Positions 45,677-54,333 of a DNA stretch of 64,000 nt are shown piece by piece (position 1 is the first letter of the stretch; the number at the start of each line of letters is the position of its first letter). Source of the DNA: Stappia sp. MMSF_3263 (GTDB lineage: Bacteria; Pseudomonadota; Alphaproteobacteria; Rhizobiales; Stappiaceae); contig NZ_JASHIK010000002.1 in NCBI RefSeq assembly GCF_030733745.1, positions 1 through 64,000 of the forward strand, written 5' to 3'. The notes below the pieces were generated by a model, which saw only the letters and a program-made list of their open reading frames with translations, ran no database searches and had not been told where the DNA came from. The position numbers were made by a program, and so were the translations under genes.

Positions 45677-47033
45677 TATCCTAATCGTCGATGACGAAGC
45701 CGACATTCGAGACCTTATCGCGGGCATTCTCGATGACGAGGGGTTCAAGACCCGCACGGCCGGCGACAGCGACAGCGCGTTGGCGGCGATCCAGGAACGC
45801 CGGCCCTCGATGGTCGTGCTCGACATCTGGCTCCAAGGCAGCAAGCTGGATGGCCTGGAACTCCTTGACGAGATCAAGAGCCAGGACGCGGAACTGCCCG
45901 TCGTGATCATCTCCGGCCACGGCAATATCGAGACCGCGGTCTCGGCGATCAAGCGCGGCGCCTACGACTATATCGAAAAACCCTTCAAGGCCGACCGACT
46001 GGTGCTGATCACGGAGCGGGCGCTGGAAGCGTCGTCCCTGAAACGCGAGATCAAGCAGCTCAAGCAGCGCAGCAGCGACGCGCCGGAACTGCTTGGCAAC
46101 AGCAGCGCCATGAACCAGTTGCGGCACACGATCGAACGGGTCGCCCCGACCAACAGTCGCGTGCTGATCGCCGGCCCCTCCGGTGCCGGCAAGGAACTCA
46201 CGGCCCGGACCATTCACGCCATGTCGCAACGGACCCGCAATCCGTTCGTGGTGATCAATGCGGCGACGATAACTCCCGACCGCATGGAAGAGGAGCTGTT
46301 CGGAATCGAGGATGTCGACGGGCGCATCCGGAAGGTTGGCGCGATGGAGGAGGCCCATGGCGGCACCCTCTATATCGACGAGGTCGCCGACATGCCCTAC
46401 GAGACGCAGGGCAAGATCCTGCGGGTGCTGGTCGACCAGACCTTCACGCGGGTCGGGGGTGTCGGCAAGGTGAGCGTCGACATCCGCATCCTGTCGTCGA
46501 GTGCCCGCAACCTGGAGAACGAGATCTCCGAAGCGCGGTTCCGGGAGGACCTGTTCCACCGTCTTGGCGTCGTCCCGCTGCATGTGCCGGCGCTGGCCGA
46601 CCGCCGCGACGACATTCCAGACCTCGTGCAGTTCTTCATGGAGCAGATTTCGGTCGCCTCCGGACTGCCGATCCGCAAGATCGGCGAGGACGCGATGGCC
46701 GTGCTGCAGGCACATGACTGGCCCGGCAACGTTCGCCAGTTGCGCAACAATGTGGAACGGCTGATGATCCTCTCGAGAGGGGAGCCGGATGCGGTGATCA
46801 CCGCCGACCTGTTGCCGGGTGAAATAGGCGCGGACGTGCCGAACCTGCCGACCAATGGCGGCGGCGAGCACCTGATGGCGCTGCCGCTGCGCGATGCCCG
46901 GGAGATGTTCGAGCGCGATTACCTGCAAGCGCAGATCAAGCGGTTTGGCGGCAACGTCTCGCGGACGGCGGAATTCGTCGGAATGGAACGCTCCGCCCTG
47001 CATCGCAAGCTCAAGTCGCTCGGCTTGTCGTGA
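45666..47033 (+). CDS. ntrX: Response regulator NtrX, lacking the GAFTGA loop
   Basis: A 455-residue NtrC-family regulator. The receiver has Asp53 (VVLDIWLQG). The AAA+ domain has Walker A GPSGAGKE and Walker B GGTLYIDEVADMP, but where NtrC has GAFTGA this protein has GIEDVDGRIRKVGAMEE, so it should not activate sigma-54 polymerase; known alphaproteobacterial NtrX proteins share this and act on sigma-70 promoters. A Fis-type HTH is at the C-terminus (GGNVSRTAEFVGMERSALHRKL). It overlaps ntrY by 11 bases, so the pair is co-translated. Confidence 0.94.
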   Translation: MAYDILIVDDEADIRDLIAGILDDEGFKTRTAGDSDSALAAIQERRPSMVVLDIWLQGSKLDGLELLDEIKSQDAELPVVIISGHGNIETAVSAIKRGAYDYIEKPFKADRLVLITERALEASSLKREIKQLKQRSSDAPELLGNSSAMNQLRHTIERVAPTNSRVLIAGPSGAGKELTARTIHAMSQRTRNPFVVINAATITPDRMEEELFGIEDVDGRIRKVGAMEEAHGGTLYIDEVADMPYETQGKILRVLVDQTFTRVGGVGKVSVDIRILSSSARNLENEISEARFREDLFHRLGVVPLHVPALADRRDDIPDLVQFFMEQISVASGLPIRKIGEDAMAVLQAHDWPGNVRQLRNNVERLMILSRGEPDAVITADLLPGEIGADVPNLPTNGGGEHLMALPLRDAREMFERDYLQAQIKRFGGNVSRTAEFVGMERSALHRKLKSLGLS

Positions 47034-47112
47034 GCGCCTGCATTTCCTAGCTTCGGCAGTCGGCATGCTCCCGATTGCCTGCCCTTAGGTTTCCGAAAGG
47101 ACGCTGGATCCG

Positions 47113-48489
47113 ATGAGAGTGGTGATTTGCGGTGCCGGCCAGGTTGGCTATGGCATTGCCGAGAAGCTGGCTGCCGAGCAGAACGACGTGTCGGTGATCG
47201 ATTCCTCGCCGCGGCTGATCAACGCGATTCGCGACACGCTCGACGTGCGCGGGTTCGTCGGCCATGGCGCCCACCCCGATGTGCTGGCGCAAGCCGGCGC
47301 CGACCAGGCCGACATGCTGATCGCCGTCACGCTTTATGACGAGGTCAACATGGTCGCCTGCCAGGTGGCCCATTCGCTGTTCAAGGTGCCGACCAAGGTG
47401 GCGCGCGTGCGTGCGCAGAGCTACCTGAAGTCGCATTGGAGCGACCTGTTCTCCCGCGACAACATGCCGATCGACGTGATCATCTCGCCCGAGATCGAGG
47501 TCGGCGAGATGGTGCTGCGCCGCCTTGCGCTGCCCGGCGCCGTGGAGACGGTGCGTTTTGCCGACGACCAGGTGGTTGTGGTGGGCGTCGTCTGCCGCGA
47601 GGACTGCCCGGTGGTGAACACGCCGCTGCGTCAGCTGACGGAGCTGTTCCCTGATCTGGGCGCCGTCGTGACGGGCGTCTTTCGCGGCAACCACCTGTTC
47701 GTGCCCAAGAGCTCCGACACGCTGCTTGTCGACGATCTCGTCTATGTGGTGGCGCGGCGGGACCGGGTTCGGCGGACGCTGGCGATCTTTGGCCACGAGG
47801 AGCCCGAGGCCAGCCGCGTCGTGATCGCCGGTGGCGGCAATATCGGCCATTACGTGGCGCATACGCTGGAACAGCGCCAGTCGGCGGCGAAGGTCAAGAT
47901 CATCGAGCATTCGCGCGAACGGGCGCTCAGCATCGCCGACACGCTGAAACGTGCCGTGATCCTGCATGGCAGCGCGCTCGACCAGAACCTGCTGCTCGAA
48001 GCGGACATCCAGGATGCCGACACGCTGATCGCGCTGACCAACGAGGACGAGGTCAACATCCTGTCCTGCGTGATGGCCAAGAAGCTGGGTTGCAAGCGCA
48101 ACCTGTCGCTCCTCAACAACCCGAGCTACCCGACCTTCGCCCATGCGCTGGGGATCGATGCCTTCGTCAACCCACGGCAGGTGACGATCTCGAAGATCCT
48201 GCAGCACGTGCGGCGCGGCCGTATTCGCGGCGTGCATGCCTTGCAGAACGGCGCGGCGGAAGTGATCGAGGCCGAGGCGCTGGAGACATCGCCGCTCGTT
48301 GGAAAGCCGTTGCGCGAGGTGGATCTGCCGGACGGGATCCGGGTGGGCGCGATTTTCCGGGACGGCAACGTGATTACGCCGGACGGGGGCGCCATCATCC
48401 GGGCGCATGATCGTTGCGTGCTCTTCGCCATTGCCGAGCGCGTTCGGCAGGTCGAGCAAATGTTCCGGGTCAGCCTGGAATTCTTCTGA
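47113..48489 (+). CDS. trkA: Trk potassium uptake regulatory protein TrkA
   Basis: A 458-residue cytoplasmic NAD-binding subunit of the Trk potassium channel, with two RCK units: VVICGAGQVGYGIAEKLA (residues 3-20) and VVIAGGGNIGHYVAHTLE (about 236-253), each followed by a TrkA-C domain. It gates TrkH, which is not in the window. Placement after ntrYX is standard in Rhizobiales. The 79 bases before it hold no gene. Confidence 0.95.
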   Translation: MRVVICGAGQVGYGIAEKLAAEQNDVSVIDSSPRLINAIRDTLDVRGFVGHGAHPDVLAQAGADQADMLIAVTLYDEVNMVACQVAHSLFKVPTKVARVRAQSYLKSHWSDLFSRDNMPIDVIISPEIEVGEMVLRRLALPGAVETVRFADDQVVVVGVVCREDCPVVNTPLRQLTELFPDLGAVVTGVFRGNHLFVPKSSDTLLVDDLVYVVARRDRVRRTLAIFGHEEPEASRVVIAGGGNIGHYVAHTLEQRQSAAKVKIIEHSRERALSIADTLKRAVILHGSALDQNLLLEADIQDADTLIALTNEDEVNILSCVMAKKLGCKRNLSLLNNPSYPTFAHALGIDAFVNPRQVTISKILQHVRRGRIRGVHALQNGAAEVIEAEALETSPLVGKPLREVDLPDGIRVGAIFRDGNVITPDGGAIIRAHDRCVLFAIAERVRQVEQMFRVSLEFF

Positions 48490-48543
48490 TAGAACCGGCG
48501 TTTCCACGCCACGTCCGCTTGATTGTGTGAACCCGGAGGGGAA

Positions 48544-49407
48544 ATGAGTCGCATTGCCTATGTGAACGGGCGCTATGTCCGCCACGCGGAAGCCGCCGTG
48601 CATATCGAGGACCGGGGTTACCAGTTCGCCGACGGTGTCTATGAGGTCTGCGAGATCTGGCAGGGCAAGATCGTCGACGAGCGCCGGCATCTCGACCGGC
48701 TCGAGCGCTCGCTTCGCGAATTGTCGATCCGCATGCCGATGAGCCGTGCGGCGCTATCCCAGATCCTGCGTCAGGTCGTGCGCAAGAACCTCGTGCGCGA
48801 CGGTATCGTCTACATGCAGGTGACCCGCGGCGTCGCACGCCGGGATCACGTGTTTCCGCCCGCGGACACGCCGCCGGCCCTGGTCATCACCGCCAAGCCG
48901 GTGCGGCCTGCGGCGGGCGAGAAGGCGGCCGAACAGGGCGTGGCGGTCATCACCGTTCCGGAAAACCGCTGGGACAGGGTGGACATCAAGACCGTCGGCC
49001 TGCTGCCCAACGTGCTGGCCAAGCAGAAGGCCAGGGAGGCCGGAGCCAAGGAAGCCTGGTTCGTCGACGCAGACGGCATGGTGACGGAAGGCGGATCGAC
49101 CAACGCCTGGATCGTTACCCGGGACAACTGCCTCGTCACGCGGCCGGCGCAGTCCGGTATCCTCAAGGGTATTACCCGGCAGGTTGTTCTGGATATGATT
49201 GAACGCGCCGGTTTAACGTTTGACGAGCGGCCCTTCAGCGTGGAAGAAGCACGTCAGGCAAAAGAGGCATTCATTACAGCCGCCTCGACCCTCGTGATGC
49301 CGGTGGTGCGGGTCGATGACACCACGATCGGCAACGGGCATCCCGGCGAGACCACGATGGAACTGCGTAAAATGTTCCACAAGGTCAGCGAGTTGTCATC
49401 TGTCTGA
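48544..49407 (+). CDS. dat: D-amino-acid aminotransferase (D-alanine transaminase)
   Basis: A 287-residue class IV PLP aminotransferase. The PLP lysine is Lys149 in VDIKTVGLLPNVLAKQ, a pattern typical of D-alanine aminotransferase; YVNGRYVRHAEAAVHIEDRGYQFADGVYEV at the start and EGGSTNAWIV near 180 also fit. It would interconvert D-alanine and D-glutamate for peptidoglycan. The ATG follows GGAGGGGAA. Branched-chain aminotransferase is the alternative, but the N-terminal and lysine motifs favour the D-specific enzyme. Confidence 0.88.
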   Translation: MSRIAYVNGRYVRHAEAAVHIEDRGYQFADGVYEVCEIWQGKIVDERRHLDRLERSLRELSIRMPMSRAALSQILRQVVRKNLVRDGIVYMQVTRGVARRDHVFPPADTPPALVITAKPVRPAAGEKAAEQGVAVITVPENRWDRVDIKTVGLLPNVLAKQKAREAGAKEAWFVDADGMVTEGGSTNAWIVTRDNCLVTRPAQSGILKGITRQVVLDMIERAGLTFDERPFSVEEARQAKEAFITAASTLVMPVVRVDDTTIGNGHPGETTMELRKMFHKVSELSSV

Positions 49408-49659
49408 CCGGAAGGGACGAGCGGGGCAGGGGCACCGATCCCCGGCTCTGATCGTCTATCCGGGTTGACCCAGAAACGGGCAGAAATGCAGATCGGGATG
49501 CGCTAGACTGCCGCTTGTGCGCCCGGGAGCTTTCCTCCGGGCTCTTGACGCCGACCCTTGCCCAGCGCAATGCTCGCGGTCGCGAGAAACCGGTTTCAGG
49601 TCGGGTTGTCGGTCGGGTGCACCAATAAACGACAAAGCGAATGCAGGACAATATAAAGC

Positions 49660-49917
49660 ATGGCTGACCGCGCTCAAAACCTTCAGGACACTTTCCTCAA
49701 TCACGTACGCAAACAGAAGACGCCGCTCACGATTTTCCTGATCAACGGTGTGAAGTTGCAGGGTGTCGTGACGTGGTTCGACAATTTCTGCGTTCTTCTT
49801 CGGCGTGACGGTCATTCGCAGCTTGTCTACAAGCATGCGATTTCCACCGTCATGCCGAATGCTCCGGTGCAACTCTTCGACCCGGCCGACGAGGCAGGCG
49901 AAAAAGCGGCGGACTGA
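49660..49917 (+). CDS. hfq: RNA chaperone Hfq
   Basis: An 85-residue Sm-like hexameric RNA chaperone for small RNA regulation. The Sm1 motif is [19 protein letters not shown] and the Sm2 motif is YKHAIST (about 57-63). The acidic tail is short, as in other alphaproteobacteria. The 252-base upstream region (49408-49659) contains no gene that I can see and may hold its promoter. hflX begins with no gap after the stop. Confidence 0.96.
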   Translation: MADRAQNLQDTFLNHVRKQKTPLTIFLINGVKLQGVVTWFDNFCVLLRRDGHSQLVYKHAISTVMPNAPVQLFDPADEAGEKAAD

Positions 49918-51336
49918 TTGAAAAAACAGCCCCGCCCAGGCAAGGACAAGCCCTCCGCGCAGGAGCCGGACAATCCGTTCGATGCTCCGCGCGGAGCCGC
50001 CGGCGCGCGCGCCGCCGTGATCGTACCTGTTCTGTCGGGTCGCTATCGCGGCGACGGTGCGACAGAGGCGTCCCTGCGCCGTTCGCCCAAGGCCCGGCTT
50101 GAGGAAGCAATCGGGCTGGCCGCCGCGATCGATCTCGACATCGTCTCCTCCGGCATCGTCACCGTCTCCAATCCCCGCCCGGGTACGCTCTTCGGCAGCG
50201 GCAAGGTCGAGGAACTGGGAGCGATCGTGAAGGCCGAGGAGGCCGAACTGGTGGTCGTCGACCACCCGCTGACGCCCATCCAGCAGCGCAACCTCGAAAA
50301 AGCCCTGCAGTGCAAGGTATTGGACCGGACGGGCCTGATTCTCGAGATCTTCGGCGCGCGCGCCAGCACGGCCGAGGGCACGTTGCAGGTCGAACTGGCG
50401 CATCTGAAATGGCAGAAAAGCCGGCTCGTGCGCTCATGGACCCATCTGGAGCGGCAGCGTGGCGGTCTGGGCTTCATCGGCGGGCCGGGCGAAACCCAGA
50501 TCGAGGCCGACCGCCGGCTGATCCAGGAACGCATCATGCGCCTGGAAAGGGATCTGGAGCAGGTCACCCGCACCCGCGACCTGCATCGACAGAAGCGCAA
50601 GAAGGTACCGCAACCGGTTGTCGCCCTGGTCGGCTACACCAATGCCGGCAAGTCGACCCTTTTCAATCGCCTGACGCAGTCCGACGTGTTTGCCAAGGAC
50701 CTCCTGTTCGCAACGCTGGATCCGACGCTGCGGCGCGTCACGCTGCCGCATGGCAGCGACATCATCCTGTCCGACACTGTCGGGTTCATCTCCGATCTCC
50801 CCACGCATCTGATTGCCGCGTTCCGGGCGACGCTGGAGGAGGTGACGGAGGCGAACCTGATCCTGCATGTGCGCGACATCTCGCATGAAGACACGGACGC
50901 GCAGGCGGCCGACGTGGCGGCGACGCTCGACATCCTCGGCCTCGATGAGGATCGCGACGCCCGGCTTGTCGAGGTCTGGAACAAGGTCGACCTCCTGCCG
51001 GAGGAGCAAAGGCAGACGCTCGTGGGAGCGAACCGCGCGGGCACCGGGCCCGTTGCCGTTTCTGCCGTTTCCGGGGAGGGGGTGGACGATCTTCTCACCC
51101 GTATCGAGGACCGCCTGTCGGAGGGCAGCCATGTCTATCGGGTTTCGGTGCCACTCGAGGACGGCGAGAGACTTGCCTGGCTCTATCGACACACCGATGT
51201 GCTGAAGAGGCAGGACGGGGAGGCGGGGATCCGCGTCCAGGTCCGTGTCGGCGAGCGGCGCAAGGACGAGTTCTCCGACCGTTATCGAGGCGCTTTTGTC
51301 GAGGTCGACGGGGACACGGACGACACGATATCCTGA
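49918..51336 (+). CDS. hflX: GTPase HflX
   Basis: A 472-residue ribosome-associated GTPase that splits stalled 70S ribosomes. The N-terminal domain has GTLFGSGKVEELG, and GGLGFIGGPGETQIEADRRLI precedes the G domain with G1 GYTNAGKS, G3 DTVGFI and G4 NKVD. The start is a TTG immediately after the hfq stop codon, giving tight coupling. The last 18 codons overlap the convergent mazG on the other strand. Confidence 0.94.
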   Translation: MKKQPRPGKDKPSAQEPDNPFDAPRGAAGARAAVIVPVLSGRYRGDGATEASLRRSPKARLEEAIGLAAAIDLDIVSSGIVTVSNPRPGTLFGSGKVEELGAIVKAEEAELVVVDHPLTPIQQRNLEKALQCKVLDRTGLILEIFGARASTAEGTLQVELAHLKWQKSRLVRSWTHLERQRGGLGFIGGPGETQIEADRRLIQERIMRLERDLEQVTRTRDLHRQKRKKVPQPVVALVGYTNAGKSTLFNRLTQSDVFAKDLLFATLDPTLRRVTLPHGSDIILSDTVGFISDLPTHLIAAFRATLEEVTEANLILHVRDISHEDTDAQAADVAATLDILGLDEDRDARLVEVWNKVDLLPEEQRQTLVGANRAGTGPVAVSAVSGEGVDDLLTRIEDRLSEGSHVYRVSVPLEDGERLAWLYRHTDVLKRQDGEAGIRVQVRVGERRKDEFSDRYRGAFVEVDGDTDDTIS

Positions 51337-52247
51337 TCGCCTGCCTGCTGCGTTGACGGTGTCTGCTTGGCCGCCTGCCAGACCGCTTCCATTTCCTCGA
51401 GTGCGAGATCATCAAGGGTACGGCCGGCGGCTTGCGCTGCATCTTCTATCGCGGCGAAGCGATGGCGGAACTTCCTGTTGGTGCGCTTGAGCGCTTCTTC
51501 CGGATCGATGTCGAGATGACGGGCGAGATTGGCAATGGCGAAGATCAGGTCGCCGATCTCGCCGGCGATGCGGTCGCGGCGATCGCCCGACAGGTCGCCG
51601 TCCTCTTTGATCTCGGCGGCAAGCTCTTCCGTTTCCTCGCGAATCTTGTCGAATACCGGTCCGGCGCTGCCCCAGTCGAAACCGACGCGGGCGGCTCGGC
51701 GTTGCAGTTTTTCCGCCTCGACGAGAGCGGGAAAGATGGCGGGCACATCGTCCAGGAAGCGGGGCTCACGTCCGGGTATGCCGACGGCTTCGCGCGCGGC
51801 GGCGCGCTCGCGCTTTTCCTCCTGCTTGATGCGTTCCCACATGCCCTTGGCCATGCCGGCGGAGCGGGCCGCCTCGTCTCCGAAGACATGCGGGTGGCGG
51901 CGGATCATCTTGGTGGTGATGCCCTCGACGACATCGGGGAAGGCAAAGGCGCCGTCCTCTTCGGCAAGCTGCGCGTGGTAGACCACCTGAAGCAGAAGGT
52001 CGCCCAGTTCCTCGCGCAGGTTGACCATGTCGCCGCGATGGATGGCGTCGGCAACCTCATAAGCCTCCTCGATCGTGTAGGGGGCGATCGTGCCGAAATC
52101 CTGCTCCAGGTCCCAGGGACACCCGGTTTCCGGCGTTCGCAGCGCAGCCATGATCTCGATAAGGCGGTCGATCCTGCGATCCGGTTTCACGGGCGGTACC
52201 TTTGCGGGAGGACGGGTTTCAGGAAAATGCAGGTCCCGACATAGCAT
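51282..52247 (-). CDS. mazG: Nucleoside triphosphate pyrophosphohydrolase MazG
   Basis: A 321-residue protein with two MazG domains: EEAYEVADAIHRGDMVNLREELGDLL (about 50-75) and REETEELAAEI...EIGDLIFAIANLARH (about 215-250), whose acidic residues bind magnesium. It hydrolyses NTPs and house-cleans the nucleotide pool. It is longer than E. coli MazG (263) because of an N-terminal leader and a polar C-terminal tail. The tail overlaps the 3' end of hflX by 55 bases in the antisense direction. The frame is open to 52523, but the ATG at 52247 is the first sensible start. Confidence 0.9.
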   Translation of the reverse strand: MLCRDLHFPETRPPAKVPPVKPDRRIDRLIEIMAALRTPETGCPWDLEQDFGTIAPYTIEEAYEVADAIHRGDMVNLREELGDLLLQVVYHAQLAEEDGAFAFPDVVEGITTKMIRRHPHVFGDEAARSAGMAKGMWERIKQEEKRERAAAREAVGIPGREPRFLDDVPAIFPALVEAEKLQRRAARVGFDWGSAGPVFDKIREETEELAAEIKEDGDLSGDRRDRIAGEIGDLIFAIANLARHLDIDPEEALKRTNRKFRHRFAAIEDAAQAAGRTLDDLALEEMEAVWQAAKQTPSTQQAGDQDIVSSVSPSTSTKAPR

Positions 52248-52370
52248 TGGCACGGACAGGCTCCAAGCCCGCCTCCCGAGTGCACGTTGAACCGCCCGGC
52301 GATATCGACTAGCACACAGGAGAGTGGCAACGATCATCGCATCCGACCCGGGAAACGAAGGACAGGCGGC

Positions 52371-52808
52371 ATGGCGGAGGGCAGGAGCGCGCCTCTGGAA
52401 ATCGAGCAGGGCATCGTCATTCCGGCGGAAGATCTGTCGGAGAGCTTCGTGCGGGCCTCCGGTCCGGGCGGGCAGAACGTCAACAAGGTCGCGACAGCCG
52501 TGCAACTCAGGTTCCAGCTGCATGCCAACCGCACCCTGCCGGAGGACGTGAAGCAGCGGCTCGGACGACTGGCCGGCAGCCGGTTGACATTGTCGGGCGA
52601 GATCCTGATCCAGGCTGACCGTTTTCGTACCCAGGAGCGCAACCGTCAGGACGCGCTGGAGCGGCTTGCGGCACTCGTGCGCAAGGCACTGGAGCGCCCC
52701 AAGCCGCGCAAGGCGACACGGCCGACGCGCGGGTCGAAGGAACGGCGGCTTGCCTCCAAGAAGCAGAGGTCCGCGGTCAAGCGCCTGCGTTCGTCCGCCG
52801 ACGAGTGA
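52371..52808 (+). CDS. arfB: Alternative ribosome-rescue factor ArfB (YaeJ)
   Basis: A 145-residue peptidyl-tRNA hydrolase of the class I release-factor family. The catalytic GGQ is at 33-35 in ASGPGGQNVNKVAT, and a basic C-terminal tail (KPRKATRPTRGSKERRLASKKQRSAVKRL) would enter the mRNA channel of stalled ribosomes. No codon-recognition domain, as expected. The ATG follows GAAGGACAGGCGGC. It converges on the XRE gene with a 9-base gap. Confidence 0.93.
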   Translation: MAEGRSAPLEIEQGIVIPAEDLSESFVRASGPGGQNVNKVATAVQLRFQLHANRTLPEDVKQRLGRLAGSRLTLSGEILIQADRFRTQERNRQDALERLAALVRKALERPKPRKATRPTRGSKERRLASKKQRSAVKRLRSSADE

Positions 52809-52817
52809 GTGACTCCT

Positions 52818-53630
52818 TCACGCCGGTTCTTCCTGCGCCGCAATACGGGTCATGACAGCGGCGGTTTCGGCATCTGCGGGAAAGAAGCTTTCGATGACGA
52901 GTTCCGAGAGCTGGATGTCGACCGCCGTTCCGAACACCGTCGTTGTGCTCAGGAAGGACAGTGTTCCGGCCTCGCTTGCCAATTGCAGCGGGATGGCGAT
53001 ACCGGCGTGCCGGTCTTCGCCGAAAGGCCGGTAGGGACGGGCCCCAGGCGGCACGGGATAGCTCGCGATCTCGTCATGAAGGGCGGCGAGCTCCGTGTCG
53101 CCACTTGTCTCCACCTGGGCCGACAACCGGTGCAGGATGTGGGAGCGCCATTGCCGGAAGTTGAGGATGCGTGGAGCCAGTCCCTCCGGATGCAAGCTCA
53201 CGCGCAGTACGTTGACCGGCCCGGCGAGAAGCGTCGGCGTGACGCTGGCCAGCAGGAACCGGGCGGCCGCGTTGGCGCGCAACAAGGTCCAGTGACGATC
53301 AACGGCGATCGAGGGATGGGGCGCATGGCCGTTGAGGATCATCTCGACGACGCCGAGGGCTATCTCCATCTCGGGATGATCGATGGCCCGCGTTTCGGCC
53401 AAGGGAGCGAAACCGGCGGCAACAAGCAGCGCGCTGGTCTCGCGCGGCGGCACGGCGAGGTGAAGCGCGAGACGCTCCACCATGTCCCGGCTTGGCCTGG
53501 CCTTGCCCGATTCGAGGAAGCTGAGATGGCGCTGCGACAGCCCGGCATCGCTGGCAAGGGCAAGCTGGCTGAGGCGGCGGCGGTTGCGCCATGTGCGTAG
53601 CTGATCGGCGAACGTGCTTGCTGTGCTCAT
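52818..53630 (-). CDS. XRE-family regulator with MmyB-like ligand domain
   Basis: A 270-residue regulator. An N-terminal helix-turn-helix (about 6-62; LRTWRNRRRLSQLALASDAGLSQRHLSFLESGKARPS) is followed by a C-terminal MmyB-type PAS-like domain (about 90-255, with PSIAVDRHWTLLRAN and PVPPGARPYRPFGEDRHAG). Such regulators may bind a fatty-acid-like ligand. An upstream ATG at 53690 is in frame (290 residues), but it lies in a palindrome that would be the autoregulatory operator, so 53630 is preferred. It is divergent from a small membrane-protein gene, its likely target. Confidence 0.82.
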   Translation of the reverse strand: MSTASTFADQLRTWRNRRRLSQLALASDAGLSQRHLSFLESGKARPSRDMVERLALHLAVPPRETSALLVAAGFAPLAETRAIDHPEMEIALGVVEMILNGHAPHPSIAVDRHWTLLRANAAARFLLASVTPTLLAGPVNVLRVSLHPEGLAPRILNFRQWRSHILHRLSAQVETSGDTELAALHDEIASYPVPPGARPYRPFGEDRHAGIAIPLQLASEAGTLSFLSTTTVFGTAVDIQLSELVIESFFPADAETAAVMTRIAAQEEPA

Positions 53631-53672
53631 GAGGTCAGATTGGCGTTCCCTTGCGCGTGATTCAATGACCTT

Positions 53673-53697
53673 CGAGGTAATCGACGTCATGACCTCG
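53673..53697. promoter_or_regulatory. Inverted repeat CGAGGT-N13-ACCTCG between the XRE regulator and membrane-protein genes
   Basis: Perfect 6-bp arms at 53673-53678 and 53692-53697 with 13 bases between, containing GACGTC. It is centred in the divergent region and is a plausible operator for the adjacent regulator. Confidence 0.4.
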
Positions 53698-53761
53698 CGA
53701 TGATTTTCTTCCGGTCATCGAGCGGCTCGCGCCGCATCGAACCAACAGGAAGGAACCCGAC

Positions 53762-54166
53762 ATGTTCGACATCATCGCCCGTCTTTCGCTTCGCAACCTC
53801 CTCGTCGTCGACGCAGTCACCTGCGTGGTGATGGGGGCGTTGCTGCTGGTCGCCGGCGGTCTTCTGGCCGGACCGCTGGGGCTCCCGGCCGATCTGCTCT
53901 TCTATGCCGGCCTGCTGCTTCTCCCCGTCGCGGCCTTCATGGTGCTGGTCGCGCTTCCGGCCCGCACGTCCGGAACCGGCGCCGGAATCGTTGTTGCAGG
54001 AAACTGGCTCTGGGTGGCGGCAAGCATTGCATTGCCGGTTCTCGGCCTTGTTGCTCCCAGTGCGCTCGGCCTTGTTTTTCTGATCGTGCAGGCGGTGGCG
54101 GTCGCGGTGCTTGCAATCCTTGAGCAGAAGGCCATTGCCGGGCGACAGCCGGCAATGGCCGGTTGA
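53762..54166 (+). CDS. Four-span membrane protein of unknown function
   Basis: A 134-residue very hydrophobic protein with about four spans (near 14-36, 44-66, 76-98, 101-122) and almost no soluble part. The tail EQKAIAGRQPAMAG is cytoplasmic by the positive-inside rule. I recognise no family. The ATG follows AGGAACCCGAC. Being divergent from an MmyB-like XRE regulator and followed by a strong terminator, it forms a one-gene unit probably controlled by that regulator. Confidence 0.7.
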   Translation: MFDIIARLSLRNLLVVDAVTCVVMGALLLVAGGLLAGPLGLPADLLFYAGLLLLPVAAFMVLVALPARTSGTGAGIVVAGNWLWVAASIALPVLGLVAPSALGLVFLIVQAVAVAVLAILEQKAIAGRQPAMAG

Positions 54167-54203
54167 GCCGCGTTGCCGCAAGGGGCCGCACGTCAGCGAT
54201 CCC

Positions 54204-54243
54204 ATGCCCGTGGCAACACCTTCGGGTGTCGCCACGGGCATTT
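54204..54243 (+). terminator. Rho-independent terminator with UUCG tetraloop
   Basis: ATGCCCGTGGC (54204-54214) pairs with GCCACGGGCAT (54231-54241); inside it ACACC-TTCG-GGTGT forms a second stem, leaving one A/C mismatch. TT follows. It closes the small membrane-protein gene ahead of the xyl promoter. Confidence 0.85.
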
Positions 54244-54273
54244 GCGATTCCCGCTCTTTATTTCCTCGTGCCA

Positions 54274-54282
54274 TGGTATATT
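54274..54282 (+). promoter_or_regulatory. Candidate extended -10 promoter of xylBA
   Basis: TGG-TATATT (54274-54282) fits an extended -10 element in an AT-rich island; no strong -35 is seen at 17 bases. An activated or regulated promoter is consistent with this. Confidence 0.4.
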
Positions 54283-54299
54283 TTGGTTTCGAAAAAAAA

Positions 54300-54314
54300 C
54301 ACGCGGCACGCGTG
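54300..54314. promoter_or_regulatory. Palindrome CACGCG-GCA-CGCGTG in the xylB leader
   Basis: A perfect 6-bp inverted repeat with odd centre lies between the putative -10 and the xylB start, preceded by the palindrome TTTCGAAA (54287-54294). Its position downstream of the promoter suits a repressor operator such as a xylose-responsive ROK or LacI protein, whose gene is not in the window. Confidence 0.45.
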
Positions 54315-54333
54315 ATAAAGGTCGGGAGGGAAC

